64,000 nt of DNA from Blautia sp. (GTDB lineage Bacteria; Bacillota; Clostridia; Lachnospirales; Lachnospiraceae). This document shows positions 23,520-32,034 of the stretch, piece by piece; the stretch's first letter is position 1; every line of letters begins with the position of its first letter. A program made the translations under genes and the position numbers. Location: the NCBI GenBank assembly GCA_017475035.1, contig JAFVGK010000131.1, positions 1 through 64,000 on the forward strand, in the 5' to 3' direction. A model generated the notes under the pieces. That model made no database searches. It had not been told where the DNA came from and saw nothing but the letters and a program-made list of their open reading frames with translations.

Positions 23520-25541
23520 ATGAAGTGGAATGATATCTGTAATAAAATTTCACTGCTTCTGCATGTGCTGTTGAGCGCATGCCTTTACTTCCTGATTGAA
23601 GCAATCAGCAGACACTCATTTGGAGCGGCTTTTACGTACATGACCACCCGCCCTGTCATTTTTGCCTATAATGCCGGATACATATTTGTTACGCTCCTGC
23701 CGGCCTATCTTTTCCGGCGGCGTACGTTCTGGAGAGTGCTGGTGAGCGTATTCTGGATTATCCTGGGCCTGATCAACGGCCTTTTGCTCGCCAACCGCGT
23801 CACTCCCTTCACCGGACCTGATCTGAAGCTGATCACGGACGGAGTGGCGATCATGACCAAATATCTTCCGCCCTGGGGAGCGACATTAGGCTTTATTTTA
23901 CTTGGATGTCTGGGCGTCTTTTTTGTTTTTTTTCTTTTTATCGGCCCGAAATACAGGGGAAAGCGAAGACTGTACATTTCGATCCCCCTCGTGCTCGCGG
24001 GAATTGCGGGAATCGCAGTCAGTACCCAGGTGCTGCTGGAAAACCGGATTTTGTCCAATTATTTTGGAAACATTGCTTTTGCTTATGAGGATTACGGATA
24101 TCCCTATTGCCTGTTGACAACCATATTTAATACGGGGATCAGTCAGCCCCGCGACTATTCCGAGAGTGAAATCCGCCGGATTGAGAGATCTGAGTATTCC
24201 CTGCCTGAGACAACACCGGAACACCGGCCGAATATTATTTTTGTCCAGCTGGAATCCTTCTTTGACCCGACACTGGTGAATTATCTTTCTCTGTCCGAGG
24301 ATCCGATTCCGACCTTCAGACGCCTGATGAAGGAGTATTCGTCCGGGTACTTTAAAGTGCCTTCTGTCGGAGCGGGTACGGCAAATACGGAATTTGAAAC
24401 CATCACAGGAATGAGTCTTCACTATTTCGGCCCCGGGGAATATCCGTATAAAAGTATTCTGCAGCATGCAAACTGCGAAAGCTCGGCATATATTCTCAGG
24501 GACCTGGGATATGCCACACATGCAATCCACAATAACGAAGCCAACTTTTATTCCAGAAAAACGGTTTTTCCCCGGCTGGGATTTGAAACCTTCACTTCGG
24601 AGGAGTATATGCCTAAGGAGAATAACCAGAATCCCCTTGGCTGGGTAGAAGACTGGGTGCTCACGGAAGAGATTACCAAATGCCTGGCTTCAACGAAAGA
24701 ACAGGATTTTATCTATACGATTTCCGTTCAGGGACATGGAGATTACCCGACGGAGCCGGTACTGGAAGATCCGCTGATTACGGTGAGCGGCTCTGATACC
24801 CCGGAGCAGGATTACAAATGGGAATACTATGTGAACCAGATTTATGAGATGGATCAGTTTATTGAAGAATTGATCCATGCTTTGGAGGCGTACGGGGAAG
24901 ATACCGTGCTTGTGCTTTACGGCGACCATCTGCCGACGATGGGGCTGACCGTGGAGGATATGGAAAACAAATATCTTTTCCAGACGCAGTATGTGATCTG
25001 GGATAATTTTGGCATGAAAAAGGAAGACGTGAATCTGGCTTCTTATCAGTTGGCGGCAGAGGTACTGAACCGGCTGGATATTCATGAGGGAACGATTCTG
25101 CGCTATCATCAGGCACGCAAAAATACGAAGAATTATCAGGTTGATCTGGAAATGCTCCAGTATGATATCCTGTACGGCAAGAAATACTCTTATGACGGAT
25201 CCTCTCCTTATAAAAAGGTTAAGATGAGGCTGGGCCTTTATGATGTCGTTCTGGATTCGATCCAGTTGATTTCCGAAAGCGATAATACTTATTATGTCAG
25301 GGGATCAAACTTTACGCCATCATGCCAGGTACAGATCAATGGGGAATGGTATGATACGGTTTATATCAGTACAACCGTATTGCTGATCAGAAACAAGGCG
25401 CTCGATGATTTTGACAGGATCTCTGTTGTCGTAAGAAGCAACAGCTCTACCAGAAAGGCTTTAAGCAAAAGCTATGACCGTGCGGTTTATGCTTTGTATA
25501 ACAGCAAGTGGAAATTAAAACAGGGAGCCGCAGCGTCATGA
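23520..25541 (+). CDS. LtaS-family phosphoglycerol transferase-like membrane sulfatase
   Basis: A 673-residue protein. The N-terminal ~170 residues hold about five transmembrane helices. The extracellular sulfatase-fold domain follows, with IIFVQLESFFDP (metal-binding Glu), SVGAGTANTEFE (Thr nucleophile position as in LtaS), SVQGHGDYP and YGDHLPTMG (Asp-His metal ligands). All catalytic positions are present, so it may polymerise or transfer phosphoglycerol onto an envelope glycolipid. The C-terminal ~110 residues form an extra beta-rich, Ig-like segment (YYVRGSNFTPSCQVQINGEW) not part of canonical LtaS. It overlaps folC by four bases (ATGA). Confidence 0.88.
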   Translation: MKWNDICNKISLLLHVLLSACLYFLIEAISRHSFGAAFTYMTTRPVIFAYNAGYIFVTLLPAYLFRRRTFWRVLVSVFWIILGLINGLLLANRVTPFTGPDLKLITDGVAIMTKYLPPWGATLGFILLGCLGVFFVFFLFIGPKYRGKRRLYISIPLVLAGIAGIAVSTQVLLENRILSNYFGNIAFAYEDYGYPYCLLTTIFNTGISQPRDYSESEIRRIERSEYSLPETTPEHRPNIIFVQLESFFDPTLVNYLSLSEDPIPTFRRLMKEYSSGYFKVPSVGAGTANTEFETITGMSLHYFGPGEYPYKSILQHANCESSAYILRDLGYATHAIHNNEANFYSRKTVFPRLGFETFTSEEYMPKENNQNPLGWVEDWVLTEEITKCLASTKEQDFIYTISVQGHGDYPTEPVLEDPLITVSGSDTPEQDYKWEYYVNQIYEMDQFIEELIHALEAYGEDTVLVLYGDHLPTMGLTVEDMENKYLFQTQYVIWDNFGMKKEDVNLASYQLAAEVLNRLDIHEGTILRYHQARKNTKNYQVDLEMLQYDILYGKKYSYDGSSPYKKVKMRLGLYDVVLDSIQLISESDNTYYVRGSNFTPSCQVQINGEWYDTVYISTTVLLIRNKALDDFDRISVVVRSNSSTRKALSKSYDRAVYALYNSKWKLKQGAAAS

Positions 25542-26881
25542 TCAAAGAAGGCCCGGACATGCAGCAAGGCAGATTCACGTATGAGGAAGCCTGCTCTTAC
25601 ATTGATGAAATACCGAAATTCACGAAAAAAAACAGCCTGGATCACACAAGGGAGTGCCTTCGTCTCCTTGGAAACCCGCAGGATCGTTTCGGGATCCTTC
25701 ATGTGGCAGGCACGAATGGGAAAGGCAGCACCTGTGCTTTTCTGGCTTCGATTCTGAAGAACGCCGGATATCGGTGCGGCCTTTTTACATCGCCTCATCT
25801 GGTATCTGTCAGAGAGCGTTTTCTGATCAACGGGGATCAGATCAGTGAAGAAGATTTTCTGGCTGTATTCCATAAGGTGAAAGATCTTTGCGTCAGGCTG
25901 GCAGAAGAAGGGAAACAACATCCCACGTACTTTGAGATGCTTTTTCTTATGGGAATGGTATACTTTGCGGAAAAAAAGACGGAGCTGGTTGTTCTTGAAA
26001 CAGGACTGGGAGGAAGACTGGATGCCACAACTGCGGCAGGGAAGCCTCTTGCCTGCGTCATTACGTCCATCAGCCCGGATCATACCGAGTATCTTGGCAA
26101 TACAGTGGAGGAGATTGCGGGTGAAAAAGCAGGTATTCTTGTTCCCGGGGTTCCGGTGATCTATGACGCGGATCATCCGGCAGCCGCTGAAGTGATTGCG
26201 GCAGCAGCAAGAGATCTGTCGTGTCCGGCGTATGCAGTGCGGCGGAATCAGGCAGAACTGATCTCTTTGAGCGCTCGCGGCATAGATTTTCGCCTGAAGG
26301 CGGACGGAGAGAAAGGATGCGTTTTTCACCTTCCTTTTCTGGCGGAATATCAGGTCGCGAACGCGAGCCTTGCAATTATGACGATCCGCGTTCTTACGGA
26401 TATCCTGCATGTCTCTGAGCAGGAAATATGCACGGGACTTGACCGAACCAGGTGGCCCGGAAGAATGGAAATGATGGGTCCCGGCGTGATCGTCGATGGA
26501 GCTCATAATGAAGACGGGATCAGGTGCTTTATTGAAACAGCAAAACGATTTGCGAAAGACACAGGTGTGGATTTATTGTTTTCTGCCGTGAACGATAAAA
26601 ATTTCAGCGGCATGATACGTGAAATCTGTGAAGGGATTCCTTTGCGCAATGTAACGGTGACGGAAGTGGGAGGTTATCGTCGCGTTTCCTGTGAATCGCT
26701 TGCAGAGATATTTTTGCAGAACGGATGCGAAAGAGCAGAGGCGATTGCCGATCCTCAGGAAGCGCTCCGCCATGCGATGAAGATAAGAGGGGAAGGCCTG
26801 TTGTTCTGCGTTGGTTCCCTCTATCTGATCGGGCAGGTGAGACAGGCTTTTTTTGAAAGCGGCAGGATGAAGGAAAGTTGA
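25538..26881 (+). CDS. folC: folylpolyglutamate synthase / dihydrofolate synthase
   Basis: A 447-residue Mur-ligase-type enzyme that adds glutamate to folates using ATP. The P-loop is HVAGTNGKGSTCAF, followed by the folate-site SPHLVSVRERFLINGDQIS, VLETGLGGRLDATT and ITSISPDHTEYLG. The C-terminal domain has the VDGAHNEDGI motif. It starts with an ATGA overlap on the LtaS-like gene; the alternative ATG 25559 would remove seven residues before the conserved region. It is followed 9 nt later by a small conserved-looking ORF. Confidence 0.95.
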   Translation: MIKEGPDMQQGRFTYEEACSYIDEIPKFTKKNSLDHTRECLRLLGNPQDRFGILHVAGTNGKGSTCAFLASILKNAGYRCGLFTSPHLVSVRERFLINGDQISEEDFLAVFHKVKDLCVRLAEEGKQHPTYFEMLFLMGMVYFAEKKTELVVLETGLGGRLDATTAAGKPLACVITSISPDHTEYLGNTVEEIAGEKAGILVPGVPVIYDADHPAAAEVIAAAARDLSCPAYAVRRNQAELISLSARGIDFRLKADGEKGCVFHLPFLAEYQVANASLAIMTIRVLTDILHVSEQEICTGLDRTRWPGRMEMMGPGVIVDGAHNEDGIRCFIETAKRFAKDTGVDLLFSAVNDKNFSGMIREICEGIPLRNVTVTEVGGYRRVSCESLAEIFLQNGCERAEAIADPQEALRHAMKIRGEGLLFCVGSLYLIGQVRQAFFESGRMKES

Positions 26882-26890
26882 GGACCGGAA

Positions 26891-27082
26891 ATGATTGATT
26901 ATGATGAAGAAATAAAAAAATTTGAACCTTGTCTGGATGTTACGGATACAGAGAGGGTGATCAATGATCAGGATCTGACGGATATCCTGGACATTCTGCA
27001 GGATATGCTTCGCCAGTCCCGGGCGGGCAGAAGAACAGCTCCGCTGTCTTCCGGAACAGACCGGCCGCGAAACCTGCACTGA
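26891..27082 (+). CDS. small protein downstream of folC, unknown
   Basis: A 63-residue ORF that starts 9 nt after folC with SD-like AGGACCGGAA. The first two thirds look protein-like and acidic (DEEIKKFEPCLDVTDTERVI, then DLTDILDILQDMLRQ, a possible amphipathic helix). The last ~20 residues are basic and low in order. No family recognised. Its position in the operon supports translation. Confidence 0.6.
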   Translation: MIDYDEEIKKFEPCLDVTDTERVINDQDLTDILDILQDMLRQSRAGRRTAPLSSGTDRPRNLH

Positions 27083-27143
27083 GAAATAACACATGAAGGA
27101 GACTGATTTTGTCTTCGGCAGCCCGTGACGAAGCAGCAGAATC

Positions 27144-27193
27144 ATCATCCGAAGACATTGAGTCAACCTACAAAACTGTGTTTTGGGAGGAGG
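27144..27193 (+). repeat. interspersed repeat family A, copy 5
   Basis: CATCATCCGAAGACATTGAG, TCAACCTA, stem-loop CAAAAC-TGT-GTTTTG, GGAGGAGG. The stem is kept although the loop differs from other copies. It provides the SD for the start at 27205. Confidence 0.88.
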
Positions 27194-27204
27194 AGTGCCG
27201 GCAA

Positions 27205-28623
27205 ATGAACTGTATGAACTGTGGCGCACATTTGACTGACCGGATGTTGGAGTATTGTCCGCGATGCGGTGCCAACGTACATATTCAGAGGAAAGTAGAT
27301 TACCTGTCCAAATATTATTATAATCTTGGTCTGGAAAAAGCCCAGATAAGGGATCTTTCCGGAGCAATCAGCTGCTTGCGCCAGAGCCTGACATATAATA
27401 AAAAGAATATACCGGCCAGAAACCTTTTGGGGCTCGTCTATTTTGAAACAGGAGAGGTGGTTTCTGCGCTGAGTGAATGGGTAATCAGCAAAAACCTGCA
27501 GCCAAATAAAAATCTAGCGAATGATTATATTGCAAAACTGCAGGCGAATCAAAGCCGTCTCGATCTGATTAACGACACCATTCGTAAATATAACGAAGCG
27601 CTCGACCTGGCCAGGGGAAGACATGAAGATATGGCAGCCATGAAGCTGAAGAAAATCCTTTCTCTGAATTCCAAGCTGATTAAGGGTTATCATTTGTTGG
27701 CTCTGATACAGATGCATAACCTGGAGTGGAGTAAAGCCAGAAAGACTCTGCGCAGGGCATCAAAAATAGATAAGACAAATACCACGACTTTGCGTTTTCT
27801 CAGAGAGATCGATGAACAGATCGGTTCTGCAGGAAGAAATCTGCGCTCCTCTAAAAAAGGACTTCTTTTCTGGCAAAAGGACACGGAAAATGAGGATATT
27901 TTTGCGGACACGCCCCTTCCGGCATCCTCCGGATATGCGGAGCCTTCACGAGCTTCTGTTTTTGCGGCGCTGATGCTGGGCATCGGAACGGGGCTGCTTG
28001 CCTTTTATCTGCTGGCAGTGCCGGCCATACGCCAGAGGATTTACCGGGAGGCAAACCGGCAGATCATACGATACAGCGATTCTGTTTCCAGCCAGGGCGC
28101 GGAACTCAGCAAAGCAATCGGAAGTCTTCGCGATGCCGATTCAACGGCACAGACATTAGGAACGCAGCTGGTCACGGAAACGAAGAATAGCCGCAGCTAT
28201 AAGAACCTCTTTGAAGCATACCTGGCATATGTGCAGAATGATTATGATTCGGCTGCATTGATGGTGCAGCAGGTATATGAAGAATCCCTTTCGGACAATC
28301 TGCGCGCGATTTATAATATGATCTGTTCACAGACCGGAGTAAGCGGCATTGCGGAGGGAGAGGATGACGGGTCTTATGAGACCTGGCTGAGTGAAAACGC
28401 TTCAGGGAATACCGATGGAGGATATGAATATGACGTCGGAGACGTTTCCTCGTACGATGAAGAATATGATGACTACGATGAAGACTACGACGATGAAGAA
28501 TATGATGAAGAAGAGTATGATGACGAGACTGACGACGAAGAGTATTATGATGAAGATTATGAAGAGATAGATGAGGAGATGGAAGAAGAGGGAGACGAAG
28601 AAATGTATGAGGAGTATGAATAA
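27205..28623 (+). CDS. zinc-ribbon, TPR and single-TM protein with acidic tail
   Basis: A 472-residue membrane protein. An N-terminal zinc ribbon (Cys at 3, 6, 18 and 21; NCMNCGAHL and YCPRCGANV) is followed by tetratricopeptide-like repeats (YYYNLGLEKAQIRDLSGAI, LLGLVYFETGEVVSALSEW, KKILSLNSKLIKGYHLLALI). A transmembrane helix lies near residues 250-275 (FAALMLGIGTGLLAFYLL). A helical extracytoplasmic region ends in a ~65-residue tail made almost only of D, E and Y. The start at 27205 uses the SD of repeat family A. A frame open upstream to 27109 merely translates the repeat. It is probably a scaffold or sensor; function unknown. Confidence 0.85.
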   Translation: MNCMNCGAHLTDRMLEYCPRCGANVHIQRKVDYLSKYYYNLGLEKAQIRDLSGAISCLRQSLTYNKKNIPARNLLGLVYFETGEVVSALSEWVISKNLQPNKNLANDYIAKLQANQSRLDLINDTIRKYNEALDLARGRHEDMAAMKLKKILSLNSKLIKGYHLLALIQMHNLEWSKARKTLRRASKIDKTNTTTLRFLREIDEQIGSAGRNLRSSKKGLLFWQKDTENEDIFADTPLPASSGYAEPSRASVFAALMLGIGTGLLAFYLLAVPAIRQRIYREANRQIIRYSDSVSSQGAELSKAIGSLRDADSTAQTLGTQLVTETKNSRSYKNLFEAYLAYVQNDYDSAALMVQQVYEESLSDNLRAIYNMICSQTGVSGIAEGEDDGSYETWLSENASGNTDGGYEYDVGDVSSYDEEYDDYDEDYDDEEYDEEEYDDETDDEEYYDEDYEEIDEEMEEEGDEEMYEEYE

Positions 28624-28691
28624 AGCCGGTACCGCATTCAAAACCTTCATGTGTTTTGTTCCCTGCTTATGAGGAAGGATTCCGCCCTACG

Positions 28692-28744
28692 CAAGAAGCC
28701 AGCAGGCGCATCCCCGAATGGGAGATACGCCTGCTGGCTTCTTG
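28692..28744. terminator. hairpin between convergent genes, possible bidirectional terminator
   Basis: A 16-17 bp stem CAAGAAGCCAGCAGGCG with its complement and a 19-nt loop. It lacks a good U-tract, but lies between the ends of the TPR gene and the queT-type gene. Confidence 0.55.
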
Positions 28745-28859
28745 TCTGAGGCGGAGGCTGAATCTCGATACTCATGAACGCAATTATGGTAAACGAACAA
28801 AGTGTTTGCATTTTGATTCGTTATCGAGTATATAATTCGGCCGAGAATAAAGGAGATCC

Positions 28860-29375
28860 TTACTTTGGCAAGCCGGAAACAGAAGAATTTCCAAATATAT
28901 GTGCCTGCGCGCCGCTTTTTTCAAGGGCGAAGAGTAAAAGCATGCCCAGTATCCCGCAGGAAATGATTTCACCCGCGCCGACTGTCAACATCATATATGG
29001 AATCGGCAGCGGAACAGTGTAGCCATACCGGAGGACGAACGGAACAATCAGCGCGTTTGCCAGAATCGGCGGAACAGGAGCAAGATATTTGTTTTTTTTC
29101 GACAGGATCCGGGTGAAGATGGCTCCGATGAGGGTAGCCAGACTGCCGAATACAACGTCGAGGGCAATGCTCCCGCCAAGGATATTGGCAATGATACAGC
29201 CAACAAACAGTCCGGGAATCGCCGCAGGGGTAAAATACGGAAGAATTGTTAATGCTTCGGAAATACGGACCTGGATTTCACTGTAAGATATTGCCGAAAA
29301 AACGAGTGTAAGAACGACATAGACTGCGGCGATCATACCGGCCTGGGCGATCAGAGTTACTTTTGTGTTTTTCAT
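28860..29375 (-). CDS. queT: QueT-family queuosine precursor transporter (ECF S-component type)
   Basis: A 171-residue integral membrane protein with five to six helices. The opening ALTLIAQAGM-like stretch (LIAQAGMIAAVYVVLTLVFS), RISEALTILPYFTPAAIPGL and GCIIANILGG are typical of QueT (DUF1113-type) proteins. In known cases these take up preQ1 or preQ0, probably as the substrate-binding part of an energy-coupling-factor transporter. The assignment is strengthened by a preQ1-I riboswitch directly upstream. ATG 29375 uses an SD (AAGGAG) that belongs to the riboswitch 3' strand. No queuosine enzyme gene is adjacent. Confidence 0.9.
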   Translation of the reverse strand: MKNTKVTLIAQAGMIAAVYVVLTLVFSAISYSEIQVRISEALTILPYFTPAAIPGLFVGCIIANILGGSIALDVVFGSLATLIGAIFTRILSKKNKYLAPVPPILANALIVPFVLRYGYTVPLPIPYMMLTVGAGEIISCGILGMLLLFALEKSGAQAHIFGNSSVSGLPK

Positions 29376-29381
29376 GTTTCT

Positions 29382-29424
29382 CTCCTTAGTTTTGTTTTAC
29401 GTGAGGATGGTTTCGAACTCACAA
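29382..29424 (-). promoter_or_regulatory. preQ1-I riboswitch
   Basis: On the minus strand: TTGTGAGTTCGAAACCATCC, CTCACG, TAAAACAAAACTAAGGAG. The P1 stem GTGAG/CTCAC, the loop beginning TTCG, and the A-rich tail AAAACTAAGGAG that folds back into the aptamer match the class I preQ1 consensus. The SD AAGGAG is within the aptamer tail, so ligand binding should hide it and lower translation. Confidence 0.88.
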
Positions 29425-29430
29425 GGTCGG

Positions 29431-29459
29431 AGTATAACATAAAGGGAGAAGGTTGGCAA
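29431..29459 (-). promoter_or_regulatory. sigma-A promoter of queT
   Basis: On the minus strand, TTGCCA (29454-29459), a 17-bp spacer and TATACT (29431-29436), so transcription begins just before the riboswitch. Confidence 0.8.
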
Positions 29460-29544
29460 GCCTGTTCCGCGAATCGCTTCGCGGCGGAACCGGATCAGAA
29501 AGATTATCATTTCCGAAATCGTCCTGAGCCGTCACACTTTCCTC

Positions 29545-29573
29545 TTGTGAAAAAAGCAAAAATACTTTATAAT
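29545..29573 (+). promoter_or_regulatory. sigma-A promoter of the murB-whiA-crh cluster
   Basis: TTGTGA (29545-29550), a 17-bp spacer and TATAAT (29568-29573). Confidence 0.8.
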
Positions 29574-29608
29574 AAAGTAAACTCAGAAAAGATTTGGAGA
29601 GTTATATA

Positions 29609-30523
29609 GTGGATAAAGAATTCAGAAACAGATGCATAGAACTCCTTGGATCAGAAAATATCTGCTTTCAGGAGCCATTGTCAAACCATACCAGTTTCCG
29701 GATCGGAGGTCCGGCAGACATTTTTGCCATGCCCCGCACGGCCGGAGAAGCGGCGGATCTTCTTGCCCTATGCGTAAAGGAGAAGGTTCCGTATTTCATA
29801 TTGGGAAATGGCAGCAACGTATTGGCAAGCGACAGCGGATACCGGGGTGTGATCTTACATTTCGGGAAGAATTTTTCGGAGATACAGATAGATGGACATG
29901 AGGTCCGGGCACAGGCAGGCGCTCTATTATCAAAAGCTGCCTCCCTGGCAAGAGACAACGGACTGAGCGGAATGGCCTTTGCAGGCGGAATACCGGGAAG
30001 CATCGGAGGAGCCGTGAGGATGAATGCCGGCGCATATGGCGGAGAGATCTGCCAGATATTGAAACAGGCATTCATCGTCCTGCCGGGAGAAGAGCCCTGC
30101 TGGGTTCCGGCTGAAAAACTGAATTTAAGCTATCGGCACAGCAGGATAGCTGACACAGGTGAACTCCTGCTGGAAGCGGTCTTTCGTCTGGAGCCGGGAG
30201 ACAGGGAAATGATCCGCCGGAGGATGAAAGAGCTCATGGAACAGAGAACCTCAAAACAACCGTTGGAATTTCCCAGTGCAGGCAGTACATTCAAGAGACC
30301 GGAGGGTTATTTTGCCGGAAAGCTGATCATGGAGAGCGGACTTGCGGGCTTCCACATCGGAGACGCCAGGGTTTCGGAAAAACACTGCGGGTTTGTCATC
30401 AACACTGGGCAGGCGACGGCAAAGGATGTATATTCTCTGATCCTGGAAGTCAGCCGCAGGGTGAAAGCCCTTCATGGCGTTGCCCTGGAACCGGAAATCT
30501 GTTTCCTGGGAGATATGGGGTGA
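29609..30523 (+). CDS. murB: UDP-N-acetylenolpyruvoylglucosamine reductase
   Basis: A 304-residue FAD- and NADPH-dependent enzyme that makes UDP-N-acetylmuramic acid in the cytoplasm. FAD-site motifs are NHTSFRIGGPADIF and GNGSNVLASDSGYRG; MAFAGGIPGSIGGAVRMNAG follows. The catalytic Ser is in FPSAGSTFKRP, with a C-terminal Glu in ALEPEICFLG. GTG 29609 is chosen because GGAGAG lies 8 nt upstream; the TTG at 29594 would overlap the SD itself. It is a type II MurB lacking the extra E. coli-type region. It is followed 7 nt later by whiA. Confidence 0.95.
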   Translation: MDKEFRNRCIELLGSENICFQEPLSNHTSFRIGGPADIFAMPRTAGEAADLLALCVKEKVPYFILGNGSNVLASDSGYRGVILHFGKNFSEIQIDGHEVRAQAGALLSKAASLARDNGLSGMAFAGGIPGSIGGAVRMNAGAYGGEICQILKQAFIVLPGEEPCWVPAEKLNLSYRHSRIADTGELLLEAVFRLEPGDREMIRRRMKELMEQRTSKQPLEFPSAGSTFKRPEGYFAGKLIMESGLAGFHIGDARVSEKHCGFVINTGQATAKDVYSLILEVSRRVKALHGVALEPEICFLGDMG

Positions 30524-30530
30524 GTGTTTC

Positions 30531-31502
30531 TTGTCATTTGCATCGACGGTAAAAGAAGAGCTCTTCAGGATAACAAATGGCGCCAGACATTGCCGCCTTG
30601 CGGAACTGTCAGCCATGATTTCCGTTTGCGGGAAACTGGAAGCGGACGAAGGGAACGGACGGATTTTAAAGATCCAGACAGAAAATGAAGCGGTTTTAAG
30701 AAAATGCTTTACTTTGTTGGAAAAAACATTTAATATAAAGGCAGAGATATGCTTTCGGGCAAAAGATGTATCAGGATATGGCACGGAAGGCACATGGAGC
30801 GCCCTCTGTGTAAGAAACGCTGATGATATCGCTGCGATTCTGCAGGGCGGCAGGCTTTGCGAGGCAGCTTTTCCGGAGCTTTCACTGATGTCGGATACAG
30901 GTGTCCTTTTACAGGCGGAGTGCTGCCAGAGGGCATACATTCGGGGAGTATTCCTCTGCGCGGGTACATTGAGCGACCCGAAAAAAGGATATCACCTTGA
31001 AATGACATTTCCCGTGCTGGAAAGAGCGGAGGCGTTTTCCGGGTTATTACAGGCGCAGGGGCTTTCCCCACATACATCTGTCAGAAAGAAGTCTTATACG
31101 GTGTATTTTAAGGAAGGGACGCAGATCGCGGATCTCCTGGCGATGATGGGAGCGGGCATTTCCATGATGGACATGGAGAACGTCCGTATTATGAAACAGA
31201 TGCGCAATTCCATTAACCGTCGGGTTAACTGCGAAACTGCGAACATTCATAAAACTGTCCAGGCATCAGTGAAGCAGGTGGAGGATATCCTGTTTATTTC
31301 ATCGAAGCTTGGACTGGAGGAGCTTCCAGCTTCTCTCTCAAAAATGGCAGCGCTGCGGCTGGCATATCCGGACGCATCGCTTATTGAACTTGGATTGATG
31401 TCAGAGCCTCAGATAGGAAAGTCCGGCGTGAACCATCGGCTGCGGCGATTAGGAGCAATCGCGGATGAACTGAGGCGAAACGAGGAGGAAAAGGGATTAT
31501 GA
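30531..31502 (+). CDS. whiA: WhiA family DNA-binding protein
   Basis: A 323-residue protein with a LAGLIDADG-like N-terminal domain (RGVFLCAGTLSDPKKGYHLE) and a C-terminal helix-turn-helix (SLSKMAALRLAYPDASLIEL followed by GLMSEPQIGKSGVNHRLRRL). WhiA binds DNA and influences cell division and chromosome segregation in Firmicutes. TTG 30531 gives the family-typical MSFASTVKEEL; a GGGGTGAG lies about 8 nt upstream. It directly follows murB; the rapZ and glmR (yvcK) genes often found between are absent. It overlaps crh by four bases. Confidence 0.94.
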   Translation: MSFASTVKEELFRITNGARHCRLAELSAMISVCGKLEADEGNGRILKIQTENEAVLRKCFTLLEKTFNIKAEICFRAKDVSGYGTEGTWSALCVRNADDIAAILQGGRLCEAAFPELSLMSDTGVLLQAECCQRAYIRGVFLCAGTLSDPKKGYHLEMTFPVLERAEAFSGLLQAQGLSPHTSVRKKSYTVYFKEGTQIADLLAMMGAGISMMDMENVRIMKQMRNSINRRVNCETANIHKTVQASVKQVEDILFISSKLGLEELPASLSKMAALRLAYPDASLIELGLMSEPQIGKSGVNHRLRRLGAIADELRRNEEEKGL

Positions 31503-31756
31503 TTAAACAGCCAGTCACGATTAATCTTTCAACAGGATTAGTAGCTCGTCCCGTCGCGCAGCTTGTACAGGTGGCTAGCCAGTATGAAAGTGAAATATAT
31601 GTTGAGATTGGTCGTAAGAGGGTGAATGCCAAGAGCATCATGGGTATGATGACTCTCGGACTGGATGCGGGAGAGGAGATTACGCTTTCCGCGAATGGAA
31701 AGGACGAGGAAGCAGCGATGAGCAGCATCGTTACTTACCTCAGCGCAAGCGCCTAA
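31499..31756 (+). CDS. crh: Crh-like HPr paralog lacking the active-site histidine
   Basis: An 85-residue HPr-fold protein. The phosphocarrier site that in HPr reads GLHARPA is here TGLVARPVA, so His15 is replaced by Val. The regulatory serine region (VNAKSIMGMMTLG) is intact. This is the pattern of B. subtilis Crh, where Gln replaces His and only Ser46 is phosphorylated by HPr kinase to act with CcpA in catabolite repression. The position directly after whiA, with a four-base overlap, matches the B. subtilis order whiA-crh. It cannot carry PTS phosphate if the family mechanism holds. Confidence 0.88.
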   Translation: MIKQPVTINLSTGLVARPVAQLVQVASQYESEIYVEIGRKRVNAKSIMGMMTLGLDAGEEITLSANGKDEEAAMSSIVTYLSASA

Positions 31757-32034
31757 GGCGGCTGGCTATGCAGGCGCCGCTTGGCGCATCGGGCGGCGCC
31801 TGCGTAGCCATAAAACGGGTTTTACTTTCCTGGATCATGACCCCGCGCCTCTTGGCGGGCGTCATAGTTGCAGATTTGAAAAAAGGTATCTTTCGTACTT
31901 ACCTTATTTATGACTCCGCGCGTCCCTGCGCGGGTGACATGGAGGTAAATATGAAATCTTCAGATTTCGTACTTGTATTGGGGGAATAAGGGGACTGCAG
32001 GGACAGAGGATCGAGAACGGGGAGGGTTTTGGTG
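31757..32034 (+). repeat. series of three GC-rich hairpins after crh
   Basis: Hairpin 1 (31769-31812) pairs GGCTATGCAGGCGCCGC with CGGCGCCTGCGTAGCC. Hairpins 2 (31837-31868) and 3 (31909-31941) are related to each other: CATGACCCCGCGC...GCGGGCGTCAT and TATGACTCCGCGC...GCGCGGGTGACAT. An ORF spanning them (31768-31989) lacks family features. They may terminate the murB-crh transcript or mark repeat insertion. Confidence 0.6.

Noticed and set aside
27109..27204. N-terminal extension of the TPR protein
   Set aside because: It also translates repeat family A in the same frame. The zinc ribbon starts at 27205 with a good SD.
28774..29022. 82-codon frame antisense to queT
   Set aside because: It overlaps the well-supported queT gene and repeat DNA; considered a shadow.
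31768..31989. 73-codon open frame after crh
   Set aside because: It runs through three hairpins, has no SD and no recognisable composition.
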